Shown here piece by piece: positions 1 through 7,170 of a stretch of DNA of 19,818 nucleotides (its first letter is position 1; the number at the start of each line of letters is the position of its first letter). A program made the position numbers and the translations under genes. Source of the DNA: UBA3775 sp964572955 (GTDB lineage: Bacteria; Bacillota; Clostridia; Lachnospirales; Lachnospiraceae); NCBI GenBank assembly GCA_964572955.1, contig CAZNGY010000035.1:1-19818 (forward strand), given 5' to 3'. Below the pieces are notes generated by a model. That model searched no databases. It was not told the DNA's origin and was given only the letters and a program-made list of their open reading frames with translations.

Positions 1-89
1 AGCAACTGCTTTTTGCTGTCATCCATCGTAGCGACTTCCTGCGGATTATCGGGATGAACATACTCTTAGAGAAAAATATTCTTAATTAA
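1..89. other. Edge of an unidentified neighbouring gene
   Basis: Too short to identify. On the plus strand one frame is open from base 3 to a TAA at 87-89, two bases before a strong rightward terminator, so this may be the tail of a plus-strand gene. On the minus strand an ATG at 26-24 is preceded by AGGAAG with an 8-base spacer and reads MDDSKKQL off the left edge, so a leftward gene could instead start here. The codon content of the minus frame looks more protein-like, while the terminator position favours the plus frame. I cannot decide between them. Confidence 0.3.
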
Positions 90-90
90 C

Positions 91-147
91 GGAGTAGTCC
101 GAAAACTGTTTATTAAGCAGCTTTCGGACTACTCCTTCTTTTTTACT
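91..147 (+). terminator. Rho-independent terminator, rightward
   Basis: A perfect 14-bp stem pairs 91-104 (GGAGTAGTCCGAAA) with 122-135, with a 17-base loop, followed by a T-rich tail at 136-144. The tail lies on the right, so it terminates transcription entering from the left edge. In the leftward direction there is no T-run, so it is not obviously the nrdD terminator. The stretch 148-247 between it and the nrdD stop holds no gene; it contains a small inverted repeat (GTACAA-TG-TTGTAC) at 190-203. Confidence 0.85.
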
Positions 148-247
148 GTTATTTTTTTAATCATCAGCAACGAAATCCGAATCTCAAAGGTACAATGTTG
201 TACACTACATCAACCATAGTAAATAAACGTTACTGATTAAAACATTT

Positions 248-2398
248 TTACAAATGAAGAACCCTCTCCTTTATCTCCTGTGTCCTTCCCTGATTCCAGA
301 ACTGGGTTCCAATATAACCGCAAGTTCTTCTTGCCACATTCATCTTGTCCTGATTACGATTTCCGCAGTTAGGACATTCCCATACAAGCTTACCGTGATT
401 GTCGGTTATTATCTGAATTTCACCGGTATATCCGCATTCCTGGCAAAAGTCACTCTTCGTATTAAGCTCAGCATACATAATATTGTCATATATATACTGC
501 ATAACCGAAAGAACCGCATCTATATTGTTCTCCATGTTTGGTACTTCAACATAACTTATCGCCCCTCCCGGTGAAAGTTCCTGGAACTGAGATTCAAACT
601 TAAGTTTTTCAAATGCATCTATATTTTCCGTCACGTGAACATGATAACTGTTTGTAATATAATTTCTGTCAGTTACACCCGGAATGATTCCGAATCTCTT
701 CTGGAGATTCTTTGCAAATTTATAAGTTGTTGATTCGAGAGGCGTGCCATAAAGACTAAAATCAATATTGGTTTCCGCTCTCCACTGTGCACATGCAGCA
801 TTAAGCTTCTTCATTACCGCAATGGCAAAAGGTGTTGCCTCCGGATCAGTATGAGACTTACCTGTCATATAACGTGTACATTCACAAAGTCCGGCATATC
901 CAAGTGAAATGGTTGAATAACCGTTGTAAAGCAGCTTATCAATTGTTTCTCCCTTTTTAAGTCTTGCAAGAGCTCCGTGCTGCCAAAGTATAGGTGCCAC
1001 GTCGGAAGGTGTTCCTTTAAGACGATTGTGTCTGCACATAAGTGCTCTTCTGCAAAGATCAAGTCTTTCATCAAATATCTTCCAGAAAAGGTCCATATCT
1101 CTTTCCGAAGAACATGCTATATCAACAAGATTAAGCGTTACAACTCCCTGATTAAATCTGCCGTAGAACTTATACTTGTCATTTTCGTCCTTATATACAG
1201 TAAGGAAAGAACGGCATCCCATACATGTATAGCAGTTTCCGTCCTTAAGCTGTTTCATTATCTTTTCGGAAATATAATCCGGAACCATACGTTTTGCCGT
1301 ACACTTTGCGGCAAGTTCCGTAAGATACCAATACTTGCTGTCTTTATGAATGTTATCTTCTTCGAGAACATATATAAGCTTAGGGAATGCTGGTGTAATA
1401 AGTACTCCTTTTTCATTCTTAACGCCGAGAATTCTCTGGTTAAGCATTTCCTCTATAATAAGTGCAAGGTCATCTCTTGTCTGACCTTCCGGTACTTCAT
1501 CAAGATACATAAATACAGTAACAAACGGTGCCTGACCGTTTGTAGTCATAAGAGTAATTACCTGATACTGAATCATCTGTACTCCACGATTAATTTCTTC
1601 CCTTACTCTTATCTCCGCTACCCTGTTTATTTCATCCTCAGTAAAATCTTTACCGATTGCCTGCATTTCTGCACGAACCTGTCTTCTTATCTTTTCCCTG
1701 CTTATCTGTACAAACGGTGCAAGATGTGCCAATGAAACACTCTGTCCACCGTACTGTGATGATGCAATCTGTGCAATACTCTGAGTTGCAATGTTGCATG
1801 CCGTCGAGAAACTCTTTGGCTTTTCAATCATTGTCTCACTTATTACGGTACCGTTCTCAAGGTTTACAAGACAGCAGTTGTGCATATGCTGTGCAAAATA
1901 AGCAGCATCGTGGAAATGGATAATTCCCTTTTCATGAGCTTCAACTATGTCATTAGGAAGAAGAAATCTTCTTGTGATATCCTTGGAAACTTCTCCTGCC
2001 ATATAGTCTCTCTGAACGCTGTTCACCGTAGGATTCTTGTTGGAATTTTCCTGCTTCACTTCCTCATTATTGCACTCTAAAAGGCTGAGAATCTGTTCAT
2101 CAGTCGAGTTTGATTTACGAACAAGCTCTCTCTTATATCTGTATGTGATATAATTTCTGGCAATTGTATAAGCCTGATATTTCATAATCTGGTTTTCAAC
2201 CATGTCCTGAATTTCTTCCACACTTGCCGATCTGTTAAGTTCATTGCATGTTCTTTCGACCTTATCCGCAATTGCGTCTATTTCCTTATCAGAAAGTTTT
2301 TCTGATTCCTTTACGCTGTCATTTGCCTTACGAATCGCTTCGATAATTTTCTCAAGATCAAAATTTACTTCCGCTCCGCTTCTCTTAATAATTTTCAT
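248..2398 (-). CDS. nrdD: Anaerobic (class III) ribonucleoside-triphosphate reductase
   Basis: Makes deoxyribonucleotides from NTPs without oxygen by glycyl-radical chemistry, in the cytoplasm. The 716-residue protein is full length for the family. Residues 1 to about 95 form an ATP-cone allosteric domain (starts MKIIKRSG). The barrel contains CMGCR at 392-396; C395 is the likely substrate-activating thiyl cysteine by family comparison. A zinc site is formed by C652, C655, C675 and C678, and the glycyl radical loop RRTCGYIG places the radical at G694, near the end as expected. Start is ATG with GGGGTGAGA upstream. The activase NrdG, often encoded just downstream, is not within the 247 bases left of this gene, so it must lie elsewhere. 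The 5' leader is about 125 nt and contains a small CCGGT/ACCGG hairpin (2443-2457). Confidence 0.97.
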   Translation of the reverse strand: MKIIKRSGAEVNFDLEKIIEAIRKANDSVKESEKLSDKEIDAIADKVERTCNELNRSASVEEIQDMVENQIMKYQAYTIARNYITYRYKRELVRKSNSTDEQILSLLECNNEEVKQENSNKNPTVNSVQRDYMAGEVSKDITRRFLLPNDIVEAHEKGIIHFHDAAYFAQHMHNCCLVNLENGTVISETMIEKPKSFSTACNIATQSIAQIASSQYGGQSVSLAHLAPFVQISREKIRRQVRAEMQAIGKDFTEDEINRVAEIRVREEINRGVQMIQYQVITLMTTNGQAPFVTVFMYLDEVPEGQTRDDLALIIEEMLNQRILGVKNEKGVLITPAFPKLIYVLEEDNIHKDSKYWYLTELAAKCTAKRMVPDYISEKIMKQLKDGNCYTCMGCRSFLTVYKDENDKYKFYGRFNQGVVTLNLVDIACSSERDMDLFWKIFDERLDLCRRALMCRHNRLKGTPSDVAPILWQHGALARLKKGETIDKLLYNGYSTISLGYAGLCECTRYMTGKSHTDPEATPFAIAVMKKLNAACAQWRAETNIDFSLYGTPLESTTYKFAKNLQKRFGIIPGVTDRNYITNSYHVHVTENIDAFEKLKFESQFQELSPGGAISYVEVPNMENNIDAVLSVMQYIYDNIMYAELNTKSDFCQECGYTGEIQIITDNHGKLVWECPNCGNRNQDKMNVARRTCGYIGTQFWNQGRTQEIKERVLHL

Positions 2399-2529
2399 CT
2401 TCTCACCCCTGTAGTAATAAACTGATATAAATCAATTTTCTCCCGGTTTTCTACCGGTATAATACAACATATCTTCGCAAACTTACACCACACATAAAGC
2501 CCGTATAAGTTAAAGACGATACGATTTCA

Positions 2530-2557
2530 ATTATAGTACAGAAATATAATTCGTCAA
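2530..2557 (-). promoter_or_regulatory. nrdD promoter (sigma-A type)
   Basis: Read leftward: -35 TTGACG (2557-2552), 16-base spacer, -10 TATAAT (2535-2530). Five of six and six of six consensus bases. The predicted start is near 2523, which gives a leader of about 125 nt before the nrdD ATG. Confidence 0.75.
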
Positions 2558-2595
2558 GTACCAAAACAAGATTTGCCAAGTAATTTTTTTAGCAA

Positions 2596-2611
2596 CCACT
2601 AAATATAGTGT
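2596..2611. promoter_or_regulatory. NrdR-box-like palindrome upstream of nrdD
   Basis: CCACTAAATATAGTGT matches the NrdR box consensus (acaCwATATaTwGtgt, from memory) at 14 of 16 positions and has the CACTA/TAGTG dyad. NrdR is the ATP/dATP-sensing repressor of ribonucleotide reductase genes. The box lies about 40 bp upstream of the nrdD -35. NrdR sites usually come as two boxes about 31 bp apart; I could not find a convincing second box at that distance, which lowers confidence. Confidence 0.5.
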
Positions 2612-2840
2612 TTTAACCTTTTCATATCCAAATCATTTTATAATATTTTCACTCTTACGTTTTTTGGCTTAAATACATGATTCTACTGCAATATTACGTT
2701 TATTTTTTTATATTAAAGTCATATTTATTTCTGTTTTATGAAATCTTTCTGCGCACAAGATGCACAATTTCAATACATATACAGTCAAATATAAACTGTT
2801 TTTTTATAAACTCAGTAATTAAAGAAGTGTACTTTTTCCC
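2612..2840. other. AT-rich intergenic stretch between nrdD and degV
   Basis: No open frame with a ribosome site was seen on either strand. The only structure noted is a weak ACAGT/ACTGT hairpin followed by seven T (about 2783-2808), whose 5-bp stem is too short to call a terminator. The divergent promoters flank this stretch. Confidence 0.5.
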
Positions 2841-2847
2841 GTGAATA

Positions 2848-2856
2848 TGCTATAAT
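2848..2856 (+). promoter_or_regulatory. degV promoter, extended -10
   Basis: TG-C-TATAAT: an extended -10 (TG at 2848-2849) with a perfect TATAAT at 2851-2856. The -35 at the right distance (TGTACT, 2828-2833) is poor, which is typical for extended -10 promoters. It sits 30 bases before the degV start. Confidence 0.65.
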
Positions 2857-2885
2857 TTTCACAATATGTTTTTATGGAGGAAATA

Positions 2886-3785
2886 ATGCGTACAGCAATT
2901 GTTACAGACAGCAACAGCGGAATCACACCTGAAGAAGCTTCAGCTAATGGAATTTATGTTGTTCCGATGCCTTTTTATATTAATGATGAATTATTCTTTG
3001 AGAACGTCACAATGTCTCAGGAGCAATTCTATAAATACCTTGCCGAAGGTGCGGATGTCCACACTTCACAACCTTCACCGGCAGATGTAACCGACCTTTG
3101 GGACAGCCTTCTCAAAGAATACGATGAAATTATATATATTCCAATGTCAAGCGGTTTAAGCAGTTCTTACTCCACCGCTGCCATGCTCTCAAAAGATGAG
3201 GCTTATGACGGAAAAGTTTTTGTGGTAGACAACCAGAGAATTTCCGTAACATTACAGCAATCGGTTTATGAAGCAAAAAGACTTGCCGATGCAGGTTTTG
3301 ATGCCCGTACAATTCATGACGTTCTCATAAGAACCAAATTTGATTCCAGTATCTATATTACGGTTGATACAATGGAATATCTGAAAAAGGGCGGACGTGT
3401 TACTGCTGCCGCTGCCGGAATTGCAACAATTCTCAACATAAAGCCCGTACTTCAGATTCAGGGTGAAAAACTTGACCAGTTTGCAAAAGTAAGAGGCATG
3501 AAGTCAGCTAAGAAAGAAATGATTGCCGCAATGAAAAAAGACATGGAAACAAGATTTGCCGAATTCGAGCAGAAAGGCCTCATGACTGTACATGTAGCCT
3601 ATACTCTTAATGAGGAACAGGCAATTGAATTTGAACAGGAGGTCAGAGCAGCATTTCCTGAATCAGACTTCATTTACTTCCACAGAAGTCCTCTTTCTCT
3701 TTCCGTTTCCTGTCACATCGGCCCCGGCTCACTTGCCATCGCATGCGCAAGAACAATAGTCCCTGAGGACTGTAAAGCCGATTAG
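2886..3785 (+). CDS. DegV family protein (fatty-acid-binding, FakB-like)
   Basis: DegV/FakB proteins are cytoplasmic two-domain proteins that bind a fatty acid and present it to the kinase FakA for phosphorylation to acyl-phosphate. Visible signatures are the N-terminal IVTDSNSGI strand-loop, TSQPSP (lipid head-group loop), SSGLSSSY, the MEYLKKGGRV segment typical of the family, and a C-terminal HIGPGSLA loop. Length is 299 residues, slightly above the usual 280-290. I chose the ATG at 2886 over the in-frame ATG at 2874, because the latter overlaps the GGAGG (2876-2880) that serves the former with a 5-base spacer. It is transcribed alone, from an extended -10 promoter to the terminator at 3853-3888. 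No fakA gene is in the window, so the lipid role is inferred from the family. Confidence 0.93.
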   Translation: MRTAIVTDSNSGITPEEASANGIYVVPMPFYINDELFFENVTMSQEQFYKYLAEGADVHTSQPSPADVTDLWDSLLKEYDEIIYIPMSSGLSSSYSTAAMLSKDEAYDGKVFVVDNQRISVTLQQSVYEAKRLADAGFDARTIHDVLIRTKFDSSIYITVDTMEYLKKGGRVTAAAAGIATILNIKPVLQIQGEKLDQFAKVRGMKSAKKEMIAAMKKDMETRFAEFEQKGLMTVHVAYTLNEEQAIEFEQEVRAAFPESDFIYFHRSPLSLSVSCHIGPGSLAIACARTIVPEDCKAD

Positions 3786-3833
3786 TGTTTACATTAAACT
3801 TTACAATCAGCGGTGCAGCCTGCACAATTTTGT

Positions 3834-4166
3834 TTAAATACTTATCAAAACCGCAGAACAGTATTCCATATACTGTTCTGCTTTTTTTATGGCTTCTTCA
3901 ATTTCATTTTTCTTTATCAGTTCTTCCATTTCTAACGAACGTTCACGTATTCCTTCGTGATAAACGGCAGCAGCACCGCCTTTTATTGTATGAAACAGCC
4001 GTTCACATTCCGTATAATTTTCATCTTCAAAAGCATCTTCAAGCATAACCAGATTAATACCGGTCTCCCTGACAAATGTCTCAAGCACCCTTAAATACAA
4101 TTCCTCCGATTTCATTGCCTCAATCCCCTGTTCTGCATCAAAACCGGCATTTCTCAGTTTATCCAT
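3834..4166 (-). CDS. Stand-alone HPt (histidine phosphotransfer) protein
   Basis: A 110-residue, all-helical protein. The HPt signature FHTIKGGAAAVY contains the likely phospho-acceptor His59 followed by the conserved K-G-G. Such proteins relay phosphoryl groups between a hybrid sensor kinase and a response regulator in the cytoplasm. There is no kinase or receiver domain attached. The start is ATG with AGAGGA about 8-9 bases upstream. It is divergent from the response regulator at 4260 with 93 bases between the starts, which suggests that the two form a relay pair. Its last ~17 codons double as the terminator of the convergent degV gene. The source kinase is not in the window; the pairing is inference. 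Confidence 0.88.
   Translation of the reverse strand: MDKLRNAGFDAEQGIEAMKSEELYLRVLETFVRETGINLVMLEDAFEDENYTECERLFHTIKGGAAAVYHEGIRERSLEMEELIKKNEIEEAIKKAEQYMEYCSAVLISI
3853..3888 (+). terminator. degV terminator, inside the HPt coding region
   Basis: Perfect 11-bp stem GCAGAACAGTA (3853-3863) / 3871-3881 with a 7-base loop and seven T (3882-3888). It is oriented for the rightward degV transcript, yet lies wholly within the 3' coding end of the leftward HPt gene, where it encodes roughly the KAEQYMEYCSAV segment. The reverse direction has only a short T-run. Confidence 0.9.
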
Positions 4167-4195
4167 TCCCTTATCCTCTCTTTACCAAAATCTGA

Positions 4196-4224
4196 TTGAA
4201 ATTTTTCTTCTCTCATTTTATAAT
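4196..4224 (+). promoter_or_regulatory. Promoter of the response regulator gene
   Basis: -35 TTGAAA (4196-4201), 17-base spacer, -10 TATAAT (4219-4224). It lies in the 93-base divergent gap between the HPt and regulator genes; GGAGG at 4250-4254 follows, five bases before the ATG. Confidence 0.75.
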
Positions 4225-4259
4225 TAATACATATTATTTGCAACTAACCGGAGGCTCAA

Positions 4260-4940
4260 ATGTACAGTGTAATTATCATTGAAGATGATCCGGTCATAGC
4301 ACAGCTCAACAGCTCATATATTGATGATACCCCTTCTCTTGTTCTGGATAAATTATTCAGAAACGGTTTTGAAGCTCTTGAGTATCTGAAGACAAATCCG
4401 GTGGATCTTGTTCTTCTTGATTATCATCTTCCCGGAATGAATGGCTATGAATTCATATCCGCTCTGAGAAAATACAATAAAAAGTCCAATGTCATCGTGA
4501 CAACAATGGACAATGACACTTCTGCCGCAAGACTTCTTATGAACTGCGGAATTATTGATTATCTGCTAAAACCATATACCAGAGAACGCTTTGACCGTGC
4601 AGTATCCGTATTTCTTCAGCAGGCAGGAGCCATGCTATCATCTGAATATATTTCGCAGGATGATATCGACAAGATGACTCAATCAAAACCACCTGAAACA
4701 AAATCTCAAACCGTCTCCAAAAAAGGAGTCCAAAAAGAGACCTATGATTTGCTGTTCGACCATATATCGGCTCATCCCGGAAAACCTTTTACAATAGAAG
4801 AACTGATGAACGAATTTACTCTTTCAAAAGTAACCATACGACGTTATCTTTCATTATTTACCGACGAGGGTTTAATCCATACGGAAGTTAACTATTCTAC
4901 CGGTGGAAGACCGTCACTCATCTATACTTATAAAAACTGA
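4260..4940 (+). CDS. CitB/DcuR-type response regulator
   Basis: 226-residue DNA-binding response regulator. Receiver domain, residues 1 to about 120: acidic pair D9/D10 (IIIEDDPV), phospho-acceptor D54 in VLLDYHLPGMNG, T81/T82 and K104 (LLKPYT). A Lys/Ser/Thr/Pro-rich linker (about 135-157) follows, then a winged helix-turn-helix with LSKVTIRRYLSLF and the C-terminal STGGRPS loop typical of the CitB/DcuR/MalR subfamily, which usually controls dicarboxylate or citrate use. Family members normally sit beside a CitA/DcuS-type sensor kinase. Here no kinase is present and the divergent neighbour is an HPt protein, so input by phosphorelay is the natural guess. The target genes are unknown. Start is supported by GGAGG with a 5-base spacer. 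Confidence 0.92.
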   Translation: MYSVIIIEDDPVIAQLNSSYIDDTPSLVLDKLFRNGFEALEYLKTNPVDLVLLDYHLPGMNGYEFISALRKYNKKSNVIVTTMDNDTSAARLLMNCGIIDYLLKPYTRERFDRAVSVFLQQAGAMLSSEYISQDDIDKMTQSKPPETKSQTVSKKGVQKETYDLLFDHISAHPGKPFTIEELMNEFTLSKVTIRRYLSLFTDEGLIHTEVNYSTGGRPSLIYTYKN

Positions 4941-4978
4941 CTAAAACCCACTGACCTCAAATGCAATATCCTCAGATA

Positions 4979-5021
4979 AAAAAACAGGTGTATCCCCTTT
5001 CTTAGGTTACACCTGTTTTTT
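4979..5021. terminator. Bidirectional terminator between convergent genes
   Basis: Stem A-run + ACAGGTGTA (4979-4992) pairs with TACACCTGT + T-run (5008-5021), giving a 14-bp stem with a 15-base loop and T-runs in both directions. It serves the response regulator (plus) and the last permease gene of the importer operon (minus). Confidence 0.88.
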
Positions 5022-5056
5022 ATCGAATTTTACATATTCTGTTTTCGTCTGAACAA

Positions 5057-6040
5057 CTATCTTTCTTCCCTAAAATATGCCAGTCCCAGACTCTCAGGTG
5101 CCTGATTTTCCTTTTTACGTCTCAGACTCACTACAATAAGTACAATTATTGTTACAAGGTAAGGCAGCATTTTGAAAAGTTCCTGTGATGCTCTGGTAAG
5201 ATTTGGAATATAGAAAAATGACCAGTAAAGAACACCAAAAAGATATGCACCCCAAATTGCATTGGCAGGACGCCATAACGCAAATATAACAAGTGCAACG
5301 GCAAGCCATCCGAGTTTCTCTATTGTACCATCATTAGCCCATGTACCTTTAATGTAATCCATTACATAATAAAGACCGCCAAGACCGCTGATTCCCGCAC
5401 CAATTGTTGTTGCGAAATACTTATATTTTGTTACATTTACACCGGCCGCATCCGCTGTTGACGGATTTTCACCTACCGCTCTTAAATTAAGACCGATTCT
5501 TGTAGATTTAAGAAAATAATTTGCATAAAGAGCTACTATAATGGCTACATATGCAAGAATTCCATAACTGAAAAAGAGTTTTCCAACGGTTCCCATAGAT
5601 GAAAGGAAAGGTATCTTTGTTCTGAACGCCTCACTTGTAGTCTGAACTGAAATCTGACCAACACCTCCCGCCATTTTATTGAGCGAACCACCGAAAAAGT
5701 TTGCAATTCCCGAACCGAAGATTGTAAGTGTAAGACCCGTTACATTCTGATTTGCTCTTAAAGTTATCGTAATAAAACTGTAAATAAGTCCTGCCGCCGC
5801 ACTGGCTATAAAACATGCTGCAAGTGCTATTACCATACATAAAATCTTATTAGGTTCATCTGTAGAATTTTCATACTTAAAAACTGCTGCAAGCGATGAA
5901 ATACCACCGATATACATAATTCCCGGAACACCGAGATTCAGATTTCCCGCTTTTTCTGAAAGTATTTCTCCGACACAACCAAACATAATTACGGTTCCAA
6001 AGATAACCGCTGCCTGAAATAATGAAATAAACGAATCCAT
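5057..6040 (-). CDS. nupQ: Nucleoside ABC importer, permease subunit 2
   Basis: 327-residue inner-membrane permease of the BMP/branched-chain amino acid type (BPD_transp_2 fold), with about eight or nine hydrophobic segments. Family signatures are LNLGVPGIMYIGG near residue 35 and VGENPSTADAAGVNV, the cytoplasmic loop that contacts the ATPase. It is the last gene of the four-gene operon. Its ATG overlaps the stop of the upstream permease by one base (TAATG), and AAAGGAG stands 8 bases upstream, indicating coupled translation. The symbol follows the Bacillus subtilis guanosine transporter NupNOPQ; nucleoside specificity is inferred from family and gene order, since substrate cannot be read from the permease. 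Confidence 0.85.
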   Translation of the reverse strand: MDSFISLFQAAVIFGTVIMFGCVGEILSEKAGNLNLGVPGIMYIGGISSLAAVFKYENSTDEPNKILCMVIALAACFIASAAAGLIYSFITITLRANQNVTGLTLTIFGSGIANFFGGSLNKMAGGVGQISVQTTSEAFRTKIPFLSSMGTVGKLFFSYGILAYVAIIVALYANYFLKSTRIGLNLRAVGENPSTADAAGVNVTKYKYFATTIGAGISGLGGLYYVMDYIKGTWANDGTIEKLGWLAVALVIFALWRPANAIWGAYLFGVLYWSFFYIPNLTRASQELFKMLPYLVTIIVLIVVSLRRKKENQAPESLGLAYFREER

Positions 6041-7170
6041 TACGCATTCTCCTTTCCGCTCTTTCTGAGATGCATTTCATAGCTGATAAAGAACTCACTT
6101 CCAATGATAAAGAAAAGAATAATACCCGTTATAATGTCTGCCGCATATTCATTGAGCTGGAATTTTGATGCAATCTCCGCAGCACCTCTGTCAAGGAAAA
6201 TAATAAGCAACGTAATTGCAACCATTATAAAAGTATTAAATTTAGCAAGCCATGCAACAATAATTGCAGTAAATCCTCTTCCGCCTGCCGTATTGGTAGA
6301 GATTGTATGATCAACACCTGCGACGCCTACAAAACCTGCAACTCCACAGATTGCTCCGGATATAAGCATCGTTCTGATAATAACCTTCTTAACACTTATA
6401 CCTGCATATTTTGCGGTATTTGTAGACTCACCTACTACCGCAATCTCATATCCCTGCTTACTCTTTTTGAGATAAACATACATTGAGATTACCGCTATTA
6501 TCGTAATAAGAAAATTCAATCCGTATTTCTGGCCGAACAGCATCGGAAACCAGCCTGCATTTGTTGACTGGTTAATTATACCAACGGAATTTGATCCGAA
6601 TGGATTTTCCCAAAGTGCAACGCAATATGATGTAATCTGTATTGCAACATAATTCATCATAAGAGTGAACAGAGTTTCATTTGTATTCCACACAGCCTTA
6701 AAAATCGCCGGTATCAGTCCCCATACAGCTCCTGCAACAACCGCTGCCGCAAGCATCACCAGAAGAAGAATCCAGTTATTTGAAAATTTATCTGCATGAT
6801 TTATCATTACATATGCAGTTGCAACTCCGCCTATAAGCATCTGTCCCTCTGCACCGCAGTTCCAAAATCTCATCTTAAAAGCAGGTGCGAGTGCAATACC
6901 AAGAAGCAGAAGTGAGCACACATCTCTTAATGTAACACTTCTGTGGAGCTGCTTTACAACGTCATTCAGACCACCAAAAGCACCGTCCCACATTGTTCTG
7001 TATACGGCTATAGGATTTAACTTTGTAATGAAATAGATAAAACCTGCTGAAATGAGCAGTGCAAGAACAACTGCCGTTACCCTTATGATCAATTTCTTCC
7101 AAAATGGCATAAAATCCCTTTTAGCAAGTCTTACCAAAGGCTCTTTTATTGTTTCGGACTGTTTACTCAT
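6040..7170 (-). CDS. nupP: Nucleoside ABC importer, permease subunit 1
   Basis: 376-residue membrane permease that pairs with the next gene's product to form the channel. Signatures: FWNCGAEGQMLIGG (the FNIGxEGQ motif of the family, here with Cys), VGESTNTAKYAGISV (ATPase-contact loop) and GGRGFTAIIVAWLAKFN. About eight hydrophobic segments, with a charged N-terminal tail (about 30 residues) in the cytoplasm. I prefer the ATG at 7170 (MSKQSE) to the one at 7176: GGAGG is 8 bases before the first but only 2 before the second. This leaves an 8-base overlap with the ATPase gene (ATGAGTAA), the mark of translational coupling. Confidence 0.87.
   Translation of the reverse strand: MSKQSETIKEPLVRLAKRDFMPFWKKLIIRVTAVVLALLISAGFIYFITKLNPIAVYRTMWDGAFGGLNDVVKQLHRSVTLRDVCSLLLLGIALAPAFKMRFWNCGAEGQMLIGGVATAYVMINHADKFSNNWILLLVMLAAAVVAGAVWGLIPAIFKAVWNTNETLFTLMMNYVAIQITSYCVALWENPFGSNSVGIINQSTNAGWFPMLFGQKYGLNFLITIIAVISMYVYLKKSKQGYEIAVVGESTNTAKYAGISVKKVIIRTMLISGAICGVAGFVGVAGVDHTISTNTAGGRGFTAIIVAWLAKFNTFIMVAITLLIIFLDRGAAEIASKFQLNEYAADIITGIILFFIIGSEFFISYEMHLRKSGKENA

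Noticed and set aside
977..1735. 252-codon plus-strand open frame opposite nrdD
   Set aside because: It is the antisense shadow of a certain nrdD gene; composition is Cys/Ser/Leu/Phe-rich with no ribosome site and no recognisable domain.
2783..2808. ACAGT/ACTGT hairpin plus T7 in the nrdD-degV gap
   Set aside because: The 5-bp AT-rich stem is too weak and no plus-strand gene precedes it; likely chance in AT-rich DNA.
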